Positions 1-11,911 of a stretch of 64,000 nt of DNA are shown here, in pieces. Under the pieces are notes generated by a model that was not told the DNA's origin, did not search any database, and saw only the letters and a list, made by a program, of their open reading frames with translations. Origin of the DNA: Mytilisepta virgata (Eukaryota > Mollusca > Bivalvia > Mytilida > Mytilidae). Numbering within the stretch: position 1 is the stretch's first letter; each line of letters starts with the position of its first letter. A program made the translations under genes and the position numbers. The DNA is taken from contig JAPWFG010000024.1 of the NCBI GenBank assembly GCA_028015205.1, positions 1,488,001 to 1,552,000 on the forward strand. The letters are read 5' to 3'.

Positions 1-739
1 TTGGGGTGTCTAGATATCGGGAAAAGAATACCGAACCGACAAAATAGTAGGAAAATCTATAAATTCGAAATCTAAGGAAAAGACAATGTCATGAGAATGG
101 AACAAAACAAACAAGGATACATCATGTATACTTAAAAGAATAATAACATACATATGTCATGTATGTATAATAAGTTAAACAAAAACATAAAAGGACAGCA
201 GAGAAACTAGAGCACTAGTTATGTGAACTCCCACAAAAACCAATTTGGGAACCGGATACTTTTTTTAGTTCTTATTCTTTTATCGTGTATTCGCGAAGCT
301 TTATTCTTTAATAAATATTTAGGCCAAATTAACTGACGTGACGATATGATACAACTAGAATAACTTTTAATTGAATTTAAAATGTGAAGGATAAACCTAT
401 TTTAGAAGCAAATTAAACACTAAAATACTTGCATTTATAAAAGTAGATTTCTGCAAATAATACCGCAAAATGTCCGTATATAAATTCCCTTTCAATAGAT
501 CCTTTCAAAAACATTTTTTTAGAACAATTAAATGAAATAAAAAGTATTTATACACGTTATTTTTCGAAGTTGCTCGTTTTCATCTCACGCTGTTCAAAGA
601 GAGCTAACCCAATTTCTTCTTTTCAAAAAATAATTAAAAAAAAATAAGTACACAAAAACTTAAAAAGATAATTGAATTTATTTTTCTCTGAAATGAGAAG
701 GAAGCAAATACGAAGAATTGTGTTTGTTCTTTTAAATTC
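1..739. other. AT-rich stretch, no gene seen
   Basis: No open frame with recognisable protein content and no clear repeat were seen. The sequence is AT-rich, with short homopolymer A and T runs. Confidence 0.5.
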
Positions 740-1765
740 TAGCTCGCCTGGCCTAAAAGGGCATGTAACCTATTGCCATCACTCGGCGTCCGTCGTCCGT
801 CGTCGTCCGGCGTAAACTGTTCTTTTAAAGATCTTCTTTTCTGAAACCACTGCGCCAATTGGGATCAAACTTTGGTGGAATGGTCCTTGGATGACCCCAG
901 TTGAATCTGGCATCCCAGATTTCCAACCGACATGGCTGCTGTCACTAAAAATTAAAAAAAAAGGGTGATGAGTTTTAAAAAATCTTCTTCTATATAACTG
1001 TATGGCCAATTGGAACCAGACTTGGTAGCGATGGTCTTTAAATGGTCCTCTTTCAGAATTGTGTCTGATGAGCCGCAGTGTCAACAAAGATGGCCGCCAC
1101 AGCTGAATTAAGTTTAACATAGGACATTTTGGGGAAATTCATTAAATAATCTTCTTCCTGAAACCATTGAGCTGATTGGAACCAGACTGGACACCAATGG
1201 TCCTTAGATGGTCCTCTTTCAGAATTGTGTCAGATGACCCAGACTGTCACCAAAGATGGCCACCACAGTGGAACTTTAATACAGGACCCTATGGAAAAAT
1301 TCATTTAAAAAATCTTGTTTGAAGGCACTTGGCTAATTGGAACAAGACTTGGCAGCAATGGTTCTTAGGTGGTCCTCTGTCAGAATTATGTCAGCTGACC
1401 CGGACGATCAACCAAGATGACCGCCACAGCCCGACTTATTTTAACATATAGGACCCTATGGGAAATTTATTTAAAAATCTTCTTGTCTGAAACTAAAAAG
1501 CAAATTGGAACAAAACTTATCAGCAATAGTCGTTAGATGATCCTTTTTTCGAATTGTGTCCCATGACCCGGACGGTCAACCAAGTTGGCGACCAAAGACG
1601 AACATAGTTTATCATTGGACTCTATGGAAAAATTCATAAAAAAAATATTCTTGTTAAACCACAGAGCCAGTTGGAACCAAACCTGGCAGAAATGGTCCTT
1701 AACAGGTCCTCTGTCAGAATTGTGTCCGATGACCCAGAATGTCATCCGCAAATTAATTATCTTTT
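740..1765 (-). repeat. Tandem-repeat non-autonomous element (Helitron/pearl-like), copy 1
   Basis: About six degenerate units of roughly 150 bp. Each carries the landmarks aaattcattt, atcttcttgtctgaaac, ccaattggaacca, gcaatggtccttag, cagaattgtgtc and ccaagatggccgccac. The same unit recurs in reverse complement near 21 kb and 47.5 kb. The left edge (about 741-775) is the reverse complement of the terminal hairpin seen at 10107-10170, followed by CGTCGTCCG runs. A tandem core plus a terminal hairpin recalls non-autonomous Helitron-like (pearl-type) elements known from bivalves; that assignment is inference. The ORFs across it are repeat shadows. Confidence 0.7.
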
Positions 1766-3842
1766 TTGGTTGTTGTTTTGGTTTTCAACATTTTAAGCTA
1801 ATGAGTCGTAAATGGACGAAATGTGCACATCTTGTGCATCAAAATTCGTATCAAAGAATTGTATTAAAAGAACAAACAATATTTTTCGTATTCTCAGAGA
1901 AAAACTGATTTCTTTTATCGTTATTTCCTTTTTTATGAATACAACTTGGGTTATCTTTCTTTCAACAGTTTCAGTCCAAAACGAGCAATTCGATGATGGA
2001 GTTGCAAATTCCATAGTTCTACTAGATTAACGATTCCCACGTCGATATATCAACAGACCAGGGTCAACAAGAGGTAGCCGCCTGATCCATTGGAATTACA
2101 CAAAATGTACGGACAATATGGAATCCGCGGTTAATCGAATATATCTATTCGACATCACAAACCCTAATTCCGTAGAAAAGCAAAAATTTGCAAATCTGCA
2201 ATTTGAACATAAACGACTCGTATTGGTTTAATAACAGCGTCACCTACATCGCGCTGATAATATATGCGGTTACAGCTTCTCAGCTTGTACACAATGGTGT
2301 ATACCGATTTGAAATTTCTTCTAAACACATGTAATATTATCATTGTAATTACCAATAACTGATGACCTTTTACCCAAAACAAATACTTTTTTAAAACTTC
2401 TTTTCAATATTTAGAAAAAAAAATAAAATCGTCTGCGTCTATTACATTACTGCTCCTATTATTTTCATTTTAAAGTATAATTGATTAATTCACCATATCA
2501 ACAAACTAACAGGTACCCACTTTTTAGCGTCATTATATATTATGCAACCTTTGCACATACATTTCAGTTACACGTAAACCAGATGAATTGTTGACAATAA
2601 ACCCCTCAATATGCCCCTTAATTCCCCTTCCAGACTAAATGTACCATATGAAGTGGTTAATTTCTTACGCCATTGTGGCCACCTGTTTTTACTCTCTGAA
2701 TTCTATTAATATTCGGACCGGTGTTAATATATATTCGATATATTGATTTGTGAACGTTTCCGAAATATGTATATATAATATTGCAGATATTTAAATTGAA
2801 TAATATAAAGGTTACCGATCATGTATTACATTACATGTATGTATATATATATATAGATATATAGATTACAGAAATTATGTATTAAAAAATAAATTGTTTA
2901 CAATGTATTGAATTTCTTTGACTTGGTGAACTGTGACTTTTGATTGTCTGTAGATAGTTATGAAAATTTCCAGACACTAATATTCGATAGTAAACTATGG
3001 ACCGTCAAAGTAAGTTGTTTTATTGATCAGTAAAATAATTATGTTATTACTACCCCGTATATATGCAATATTAGAAAATTATTTTATTAGGATATTTTCT
3101 GTTGGCTTTGTTAATATTATTGTTCAGAATACGTAGTTTTAACCAAGTTAATTGCTAGTGCTACCAGATGGTAACGTTGCTGTCGAGGGGTGTACTTTTT
3201 TGTTCAGGTTGACCTAGGATTTAAGCTGTCTTTCCACAAATGAAAAGGAAACTACGTGTCTCCTTAAACAAATATAATAATTAATTTAATTGTTACACAC
3301 AAATGTACAAGCAATAAAACAACACAATAGCTCTTTGCAATCACAAATTAGTAGAGTAGTCTGGTACCGGGTCTCCTTGTAAGTTTCTCGGGTTAACTGT
3401 ATCCGCTACACACACAAGAGTTTCAAATCTTCTATACATTATACAGACCGCCTATACATGTAAGTTTGGTATTAGTCAGATGTTTTCAGCTGATCGGGCG
3501 GAGCTTATACCGGTTGAAAAATTGCTAAACTTTTAATTTCAATAGGTGTGCCAGGTATTTGGCCTTATGCAAATTAAAGGATCAACTCCGCCCAATCAGT
3601 TCAATAAAATGGAGTTATATGCTGCTAGTAACTATAATCATAGACTCTCAGACTCTTCTCACCTGAATATACAGTACCCATTGGGTATACCATTATATTT
3701 TACCGGTATATTCAAATGGATAATCTCTCAGAAATTAAAAATCGTACTGGAAAAACATATGGTGTTATGGAAATTTCTGGCTTAAGGTCCAAAAAAGGGT
3801 ACAAACGTATCACCAGAATTCAAAAATGAACTAATTTCAGAT
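1766..3842. other. Intergenic DNA upstream of the EXD1-like gene
   Basis: AT-rich, with no convincing coding exon. A short inverted repeat, gatcgggcggagctt / actccgcccaatcag, sits about 3494-3600, 250-350 bp upstream of the EXD1 start. An acceptor-like TTTCAG at 3835-3840 lies just before the ATG at 3843, so an unseen 5' (possibly untranslated) exon may lie in this stretch. Confidence 0.45.
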
Positions 3843-6800
3843 ATGGCAAGTGAAGAGCCTGAAATTGTAAAGGAAAACATTCGCTGTTGCCAAATCGTGT
3901 CTCAGTTAGAAAGTAATGAAATCATAGCGTTAGATGCAGAAGGAGTCAATCTAGGGAAAGATGGTCCCCTAACATTATTACAAATAGCAACTCCTGACCA
4001 TAAAGTATACTTGTTTGATATACATACTAACAGATCTTTATTTGAAGAGGGGAAACTAAAGAAAGTTTTAGAGTCAAAAGATATCGTCAAGGTAATATGT
4101 ATTTACATGTATATATCTTTAAAATGCACCTTTAAAAGGATACCATGCACAGACCTAAGACAAGAACGTGTGTAGCAAAAACTTGAACAATACCCTATAA
4201 AATGTCATATATTTGTAAGATCAGCCATACTTATAGGAGGCATGCGAAGCCAATAATCCCAGGTTCGATTCTTTTCGAGGATCCAAACGCCATATCAAAA
4301 CAATTTTGCAAGGGTGGTCTCGTTAACGCTGACAGCCCATAAGAAAATATACTGGGCGTGATGACATGCATGGATAAGATGACTTTATGTCTCCGAGCAG
4401 AACTCTATATAATAGAAATATTGTTAAACAGATTGAATATATAGGAAATTGACAAATTTCGAAAAACGTATTACAATGTACAACGGAAAAAGAATCGACC
4501 TAAAACAGAAATAGTTTTCTGATTTTATTTTCAGGTAATTCATTCTTGCTCTGGTGACAGCGCTGCTCTCTTTCATCAGTTCGGCATTAGACTACAAAAT
4601 GTGTTTGATACACAGGTACATTGTATTTTAGGTTTAATTTTTGATAAATGGCTAATATCCATATCAATCTAATAAACATTCTTACATGGTGTTACATTAC
4701 GTCAAATCATCCTAAGACAGATTTGACATGTCTTAAGATAAGTGTAAGTTAGTCTTTAAATGATCATAAGACATTGATCCAGTTATCCTACTTTTTGACA
4801 TACTTTTGTCATGTATTAATTCGGTATTCATTTATTTTGATTTTAACTCGAAGTCGAAATGAACGACTTAGAATAGATTTTTAACTCTATATCGAACTTT
4901 AACTCGAAATTACTACACTAAAATCTATTTAAAAGTTATTTCGTATTGAATGAATCAATTTCAAGTATCGTCTGTACATTCTATTTAAAGGTAGCTCATT
5001 TAGTGATCCAAGAGAAAAATGGACGGAAGCTTGCCACCCCGGCGAAATTAGCAGATATCTGTGAGTTATATTCCGAGACAGCACAAGTATCAGATCAGAA
5101 AGATCCGCTAAAGGTTCGTCTTAATCATAGTAAATAACAGTAATAATAATTATAGAAGAATATTTTTCTATGCTTACAAATGTATGTTTAGTTTTTTGTC
5201 TTTCATATTAAAAATAGTATTATTTACAGACAGAATTCTTTACTCTATAATAAAAAATCTGAAACTTGAAGAACAAATTACAATCTTCATCCCTGTACAA
5301 TATATATATATACGCCTAAATACTAACCCAACACTGTTAAAATCAGATTTTAATACTGTCAAATTTCTGGACTCGAACTCACTCCGTTGAGACACTATGG
5401 CACCTATTCGCCTAGGACCATGTCCAGCGCCCTAGACCACTCGGCCAAATCCGCTATATAAAAATATAGCTTCAGTGGCCGAATAATAATGCCTGAACTA
5501 TAAGTTCTTTATTTCTTAAAGGATAAATGGACGAAACATGAAGGAGAACTGTGGACAAAGAGACCACTAACTAAAGAAATGGTTGAATATGCAGCTGGTG
5601 ATGTTACTGCCTTAGTACCGAATGTTTACAACAAACAGAAAAAGTTGGTTTAAAATATTTGTTTTTAAGAAAATATGTATGAGTGAAGTTTATTGGGAAA
5701 AGAGGCAAGGGATGTACATTTATACGTAATATCCGAACGAACGACGTAATATTTTTTGGTTTAGCTGAAAATATAGAAAATACAAAGAAGAGTCCCAAAA
5801 CTGTTAAAGTCTGCCCCGGTGAAGGTGATGATATAGGTTCGAGAGAATTTTGCTGTTCAGTGGCTTTTCCAATTATCCTCAGTATTCTATAGGACAGTTT
5901 ATCATGAATATTAGCACAACATAGGTCTTTCGTCCTACTCGTACTTGTATAATCAATCATGTTTTAACTTTTTCTGTGAATAATTTATGCACATCTTTCT
6001 AAGCAATAAACTTAAATTTTAAAACCAAAATCATGCTTTCTCAAATGTGCTGTCCAGATACAAGCACAGATAACAAACCCAGCAAAATTCCACAGTGAAA
6101 TAACCACGTGAATGCCTAAGACATCAATAAAACGACCGTTTTCCCGCCATATATCAATATCAGCCGAGTACAAACTCTATATGTGTACGCAATCATGTCG
6201 ATAGAGGCATTTTGAAAATAATTTCCCACAGATAAAAAATGTTATTTGAGGCAGACGAACGTATTGTTTGGTTTCAAAAATAATGTTATACAAAAAGTTA
6301 AAAACTAAGATGTTCCAAATACGTTATCCACATTTGTGATACTATTGCTTCAAATACATTGCTTTTCAGAATATTGGAAGACAGTGGTGGAATGGACGAA
6401 TTTCGACAAAGGGTTCAGGACGAGGTCGATGTGTACATCGACGAAGACGTCATCAGAAGAAGAAATAAAAGAGTTGATCGTATAGTGGATTCAATTATAT
6501 CTAATTTTGAATGTAAGTATGGCACGCAGATAAAACTTGAAGATATAGAAGACGAGGATGATATAAAAGCTATTCACATGATACGACACGACAGGCCAGG
6601 ACTAACACCACTTGTAAAGAGACTGAAAATAGAAGATATGAAGGCTCGACTGAAAGAGATACGAGATCAGTTATCAGCAGAAGGGGACAATTTTATTCCA
6701 AAAGCAAAATCTTACGGATTCCTTCGGGCCTATGCGCATATACCACAACAAGCGATCAGCAACGAAGCAAAACAGCTAGAGAAAGAGCTCAATCGTATTT

Positions 6801-7162
6801 TCTTAAAAGATATTTCGAGAAAGTACACGACAAGTACGAAAGTATCTGTCATCAAACAACACGAAAGGGACGTATTAAAATCTTTAAGGCCTGCAAATGA
6901 ACATGATGGTGATCCTGTCCAGTTGTCACTTCATTGGCAAATGCAGGAAGAAGACTTAGATTCTACGATAGCCCAATTCGCCAGCTGCAAAACTCGTGGT
7001 GATGTTGACAAGTACATTATACCGGAAGGAAAATATAAATGGTTGAAATATCTTAGAAGCGCCCCGGTGCCGAAAGATCTAAAACAGAAGGCAAAACAAC
7101 ATCTTGACAACTTGGATCAATCATTTGGAAAAGGAAAATGTCCTTTTATTAAGAAACAGTGA
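3843..7162 (+). CDS. EXD1: EXD1-like 3'-5' exonuclease domain protein, five exons
   Basis: Exons 3843-4091, 4535-4615, 4991-5113, 5522-5643 and 6370-7162 join in frame to 455 aa; junction phases are 0, 0, 0 and 2. Residues about 20-195 form a DEDDy exonuclease fold. ExoI is LDAEGVNL (D31, E33), ExoII is HSCSGDSAAL (D91), and ExoIII is YAAGD (Y174, D178). The charged C-terminal half (from ILEDSGGMDEF) is one exon. EXD1 is known as a piRNA-pathway adaptor in mouse and silkworm, where, from memory, the nuclease is degenerate; here every catalytic residue is present. Human EXD1 is about 514 aa with an N-terminal Lsm-like region that I do not see, so an upstream exon may exist: an AG precedes the ATG directly. 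The exon 4 donor (aa|gttggt) is weak; reading through it would stop after KKLV. Poly(A) signals lie at 7403 and 7545. Family assignment is firm; the exact 5' end and the exon 4 donor are less so. Confidence 0.85.
4092..4534. other. EXD1-like gene intron 1
   Basis: Donor gtaatatg, acceptor tgattttattttcag. A B-box-like ggttcgattctt near 4262 may mark an old tRNA-derived insertion, but no full SINE could be delimited. Confidence 0.5.
5365..5462 (-). mobile_element. tRNA-derived SINE head in EXD1 intron 3
   Basis: On the minus strand the 5' part reads like a leucine-type tRNA head, with A-box tggccgagtggtctagg and B-box gagttcgagtcc about 60 nt later. There is no matching acceptor stem and the sequence runs on past the B-box, so it is a SINE head and not a tRNA gene. 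It is inside the intron between exons 5113 and 5522. Confidence 0.65.
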
Positions 7163-7402
7163 TAGTGAAAACTTAAATTACATTTTAGATTAGATTTGGT
7201 GTTTTGAAAATATATAAAGGATTATTTTCTCTTTAATTCTTGACACCAATTACTGTGTGATTGTATACATCAAACTTAAATACATGTGTTTGTTTTAATT
7301 ACAAAATGAAATTACCTAATCATAAAAGGTTTAATGTCGTTTTTTCTATTAATGAAGAGGGATAAGAATAATTTGCCATAACTTGTTTTCCAATCCATTA
7401 TT

Positions 7403-7550
7403 AATAAATATGTTTCAACCTTTTATTTTAATATTAAGTGCTTGATTCTCTCCATGCAAATATGAAAACGAAAATGTATATGATCTATAAAGGCAAATTA
7501 CATGTACATTTGTAAATTTATAATGTTGCAAATTTAATTGTTTGAATAAA
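7403..7550 (+). promoter_or_regulatory. Candidate poly(A) signals of the EXD1-like gene
   Basis: AATAAA at 7403-7408 and again at 7545-7550, 240-390 bp after the TGA stop at 7160-7162. AT-rich DNA yields this hexamer often by chance, so which is used is unknown. Confidence 0.4.
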
Positions 7551-9096
7551 CTAAATCCCGGCTTCGATGGCCTTTTATATTATTTTTTCTGATTTCGTCA
7601 TAGGGTTTTCTCAACGACAAAACGCCTTTTATCTATACTGCTGAAACCAATATAGACTATTAAGCTTTGAGAAGAGTTCAAAAGTATAATATCAGAATAT
7701 AAATAGTGTTATAAAAAGGACAAATATACCTAAGGAGCAATCAAAAAAAACGTAATCCATTGGACAGACAAACATTTTCTTTAAAAGATTCGTTAAAAAC
7801 CGTAACGTTTTTATTGGTGCCTCCAATCTTTGAAGAATAAGGTAGATGGAAGTGAATACAATAAATGCCCACATAGTTCAATTATTTCAAGAAAGAAACA
7901 ATTAAACAGATACATCTAACAGAAAAAGTCACCAATGGCATATCAATCAATTAATGACTTCCAATCGACAAAAATTCAGGCATAGAATAATAAAAGAAAA
8001 CAAAGCACAAGTATCGACACAACAAAGAGTCATTGACTTGACACAGACACTGAACATGTAGTTGTGGAGTTAAGCTGGATTTATGCGTATCCAAAACTCC
8101 CTCAAACCTATAATTACCATCTAATGTATACAACATACTATAAAAGACATGAATTGAAGATGTACGTCGATAGATGAATTTTATTTAGCTGATACTTATA
8201 AGGAATTATGTTCCAAAAACGACGTTTGAGTGGAATATATTGTTTTTACTCGGTTTATTATAATTCTTCTTTCATCCGTCCAACCCGGTCACATCATCTA
8301 CTCATAAACAGCTCCGAGAAAACGGCTCACCGGATCGAAAAGTGCTTAGAACCCGTGGCAATGGAGACGTCTGTCTGAATCAATAAGTAATAGTTATAAT
8401 TGTAATCCAAATAAGTCCCAGCGTTAATTATTCTGAGTTTTTATGAACGAATCAATTTCAAGCTTATTTTATTCTGACAACATTATATGGATTCTAAATA
8501 TCAGTTTTGCACTATTTTTACTGTGCATCGTATAATAATGTGGTGCAGTGATAAATGCATTAGATTGGAAACCTTAAAGAGTCCCCTAGTGGTGTTGAAA
8601 ATGGGCATGAATATCGATTATCCAACAAACCAACGAGGGATAGGAATATGTTGCTATAATCATGATAATTGGTTTCTAATCCGATATCGATACATACATG
8701 TGAAATATGCTTTAACTACATAGTCCAAGCAACAGGCGGGAAATAATTAAAGTATTTCATGATATGTCTTGAATATTGCCATTCGTTTTTTCTTTTTTTT
8801 TATTATTAAGGGAAGGCTGTATACGAGCCAAAGATGTTATAAGGTTTCAATTGTTTTGTCCGAGGATTAAAATAAGGGATTAAACGGTTTCTTAGCATTT
8901 TTTCAAACATGTCCCTATAAGTTTAATTTGGTATATTGTCATGTACATGTATGAAAGCATATTCTAGTTTGATCTTGTTTCTGTTTCTAAATCACGGAAT
9001 GGAGCATAGAGGAACATAAAATATGGTTTTTTAAATTTAAATAGTAGAAATATAGGAATTAAAATACATTTGCTACATTCGTGTATTTTGTTTTAA
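7551..9096. other. Intergenic, no gene seen
   Basis: Only short ORFs of about 60-80 codons with low-complexity, AT-driven composition. No splice-flanked exon or repeat family was recognised. Confidence 0.45.
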
Positions 9097-9131
9097 ACAT
9101 AGACATGTTAGAACGCTTATGATATAAGTGG

Positions 9132-9163
<32 letters not shown>

Positions 9164-9208
9164 GTTGAAAACTTAGACATGTTAGCACGCTTATGATATT
9201 AGTGGCAA
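9097..9208. repeat. Poly-T tract flanked by 38-bp direct repeats
   Basis: The sequence agacatgttagaacgcttat at about 9101 recurs as agacatgttagcacgcttat at about 9174, and similarity continues through ggcaa on both sides. Between the copies is a run of about 28 T. The right copy contains the stop region of the EXD1 pseudogene. This is a local duplication of the pseudogene 3' end around a homopolymer. Confidence 0.7.
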
Positions 9209-9913
9209 ATTATCACGACCAAATATCTGATTCAGATTTTGCAAATGCATTTTTGCAATCTTTTGTAGATGTCCTGGACTTTCTACAGAAAACAAGCCAC
9301 TTGTACAAGCACTACTTTCATTCTAAACCAAGGCCCTTTTCGTTTTAACATATTTACTAAACGATTCAAGTCGATCTCTTTTAATTTCCAATAAAACAAT
9401 ATAATAGTGTCACAGTAGTCGATTTTATCACCAGTTTCTCCTGTTCATGCTTTGTAAGATATTGAACTGGGGTTTGAACATCGTATATTGATTACAATTT
9501 CATTGACCTTGTCCATAAAGTTTGAGGCCTTAGCCCTGATGTTGTTGTCGGTCATCTCTGTAAATAGCTACATAGCCAAAGTAAAATCATTTCCTTCCCT
9601 ATCAATTTCCTGAATCAACTCTTCAATGTATCCGTTTTGCAACAGTTTTACTATCTGTGTAATAGATCAATCTTCACGGTTGGGAAATTTAAGAAGTTTT
9701 ACTGCCATTTTATCATCTGCATCCATCTCTTCAAATTTTATATCATTTCGATACATCTCTGGTATCACCATTACTAGTGGCCTTACTAAATTAAAGTTTC
9801 TTTAATGTTGTGTTATTTTTTTCTGTATTGATCTCCAGTTTGGATAAACCACTTCTTCAGCGCGCTTTTTAACTATTGAAATAAAATCTTCTCCTGAATT
9901 TGAGTCAGATGTA
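9191..9913 (-). pseudogene. Decayed paralogue of the last exon of the EXD1-like gene
   Basis: Read on the minus strand, pieces align with the C-terminal exon of the gene at 3843-7162. SNSGEDF matches DSGGMDEF. IKFEEMDADDKMAV matches IKLEDIEDEDDIKAI. YIEELIQEIDREGNDF matches MKARLKEIRDQLSAEGDNF. HLQKIAKMHLQNLNQIFG matches DLKQKAKQHLDNLDQSFG. Order and spacing are preserved; length is 723 versus 793 bp. At least four in-frame stops and two frameshifts break it. At its 5' side is the acceptor attattttag followed by one base before the first codon, the same phase as the live exon 5. This argues for a DNA-level duplicate and not a processed copy. Protein identity is low, so the duplication is old. 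Exons 1-4 of this copy were not found. Confidence 0.8.
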
Positions 9914-10106
9914 CTAAAATAATACTCTTGTTTTCTTAATAAAAATCAGTAAATTAATATTTTTTAACATCAGATGAAACCATAGCATATCAGTCCTTCA
10001 TTTCCCTGACGCCAAACGGCCTTTAAATAAAGGTTGTTGCCTTGGACGTCAGAGCGCACTCTATAAATAAAACTCCATTATTATTAAGATTAAAATGTGA
10101 AAAGCT

Positions 10107-10172
10107 AACAGACGGACGACGGACGCCAAGTGATGACAAAAGCTCACATGGCCTTTGGCCGGGTGAGCTAAA
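10107..10172 (+). repeat. Solo terminal hairpin of the tandem-repeat element
   Basis: The sequence gacggacgacggacgccaag, then gtgatgacaaaagc, leads into a hairpin: agctcacatggcc, short loop, ggccgggtgagct. This is the 3' end found on the larger copies near 22.1 and 48.5 kb, here without its tandem core. It directly adjoins the region upstream of the EXD1 pseudogene. Confidence 0.7.
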
Positions 10173-11572
10173 AAATGCTGGCCATCAATAATTTTTTTTA
10201 TCCCTGATAAACACCATGTTGAATTGATCAATAAAACACACCAAAACCTTCTTATCTAGGTAATGTTTACAACATAGTCTTGTCTCTGCTTTGTCTTAAA
10301 AATTATTAACATTTCCAATTAAAGCTTTCACGTTCGGTTCTTTGTCAGGGTTAGAAAATGTACATGTATCGTTGGATAACAAAATAATGTCTAATGGTCA
10401 GATTAACGACATCTACTGACGTACTTCGGTACCACGACTTACAACATTTTGAATATATGATTGTTTAATTACCCTTCTGATTTTCTTTTATTTTAAATGA
10501 TTTTTTAAAATAAAAAAAAAGGGAATTTAGTTAACTCTTCTTGAACAGTCTAAATTGAAACCAAACAACTTCGATTTTATTTCACTTAATTTTTCTAAAA
10601 AATATATATATATTTTAAAAGAATTGTTTTAAATGGGATTCAAATATATGAACTTTTTGGGGTAAAATCCTTTTAACTGTTGAATTTGTTTCTTTTTAAT
10701 GCGATTATTATTCAGTTTATATCGTTTTTTTCATGAAAGTTAATTTGACCTAAAGATTTATTAGATCAAATAGCTGTGTGAATACAAAATAAAAAAAATA
10801 AGTATTCAAAAATTTTCTAGCTTCCGCAAATGGGCCATACCATTATACACCAATCGTGGTTGCACCCAACCTATTTGTCTAGATCCGCTAAATATTGTAC
10901 TAGGTATATGTATAACTCTAGCAAGTTAATGTTAATATTGAAAATTGGGGTATGTTTACAATGTAGGTTAACAATTATTGTCATCTACACATGCCCTTAC
11001 TTGGTGATTGCAAAGTCGTTCTGATCAATGAATAGAAGTCACTCTGAAAAAAAATAACTTCAGTATTAGGTTACATTTTATTAAAAAACGAATAGATTTA
11101 TTAATATTGTCGACCTTAGGGACGAGATCAAAAGTTCTGTTATCCGACATCGATTTTCGGATTGAAAAGTACGGACTCAAGTGATGTCGAAGTCAATATA
11201 CAGAACAAACATACGTTGTTGAGGAGAAACAGGACCATGATACAAAAAGTATACTCTCAAAGCATATGCCCATGTTTGTCAATCATTTTTTTTCCAAATT
11301 AAGTTAAGAGGGGGGGGGGGGGGGGGGGGGGGAGTCAGTGAAAAAACTATGTGAATTAAGTTTTTTATCCTACATTGAACTTTTGATCTGGTCCCTTACT
11401 ATATAATGAACAGGAACAAAAATCTATGGAATGCCATCACTGCCTTATAAGAAGAAATTACTATGACATGATGCAAAATGTTGCTTACATCATGTCAAAA
11501 CACTTTTTACTTCATATGAATTCTACATTACTTTATCTGAAACCTTTATCATTTGGTATGAACACTCTATAA
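10173..11572. other. Intergenic, no gene seen; G23 run
   Basis: AT-rich DNA with no supported exon. A run of 23 G occupies 11310-11332. Confidence 0.45.
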
Positions 11573-11730
11573 CATGATATGAATACTTCATTACATGATG
11601 TGAATACTTCATTACATGATGTGAATACTTCATTACGTGATGTGAATACTTCATTACGCGATGTGGTTGTTTCATTACCTAATGTGGAAATTTCATTACA
11701 TGATGCGAAACTTTCCTTACGTGATGTTAA
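11573..11730. repeat. Tandem repeat of about 21 bp
   Basis: About seven degenerate copies of a unit like gtgaatacttcattacatgat, with copies drifting at both ends (tacgtgat, tacgcgat, gtggttg). It lies just left of the YR retrotransposon and has no coding content. Confidence 0.75.
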
Positions 11731-11761
11731 AATATTCTGACCCGACCAAATCTACTAGGCT

Positions 11762-11798
11762 CCACCTCAGAATCAAATGGTCGTTCCCTTAGCGCCCG
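11762..11798. repeat. Fragment resembling the end of the TIR element at 36.8-38.4 kb
   Basis: The sequence cagaatcaaatggtcgttcc followed by cttag closely matches the right terminus of the TIR element near 38351-38375 (agaatatcaaatggtcgtcc). It suggests that the YR retrotransposon inserted beside or into a copy of that element. Confidence 0.5.
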
Positions 11799-11820
11799 GA
11801 TCCCGCTAAAATGAAAGTTA

Positions 11821-11896
11821 AACTGTAGTCACACGATTACGACTAATCAATATTTTACGTCTTATTGTCGTAAATCTATGTCTTTTTCCGAAAACG
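11821..11896 (+). repeat. A1 split direct repeat, left end of the YR element
   Basis: Starts aactgtagtcacacgattac and ends ccgaaaacg. It matches A2 (16121-16196) at 73 of 76 positions. Confidence 0.9.
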
Positions 11897-11911
11897 TGCA
11901 ATTTCACCGGC

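Noticed and set aside
1585..1908. 107-codon plus-strand ORF
   Set aside because: It lies across the tandem-repeat element; the same unit gives similar ORFs at other copies, and there is no protein family signal.
5365..5462. tRNA-Leu-like gene
   Set aside because: A- and B-boxes are present but there is no pairing acceptor stem and the homology continues past the tRNA length, so it is a SINE head.
5604..5960. 118-codon minus-strand ORF in EXD1 intron 4
   Set aside because: It overlaps the end of exon 4 antisense, with no recognisable domain or splice partners; an AT-driven chance frame.
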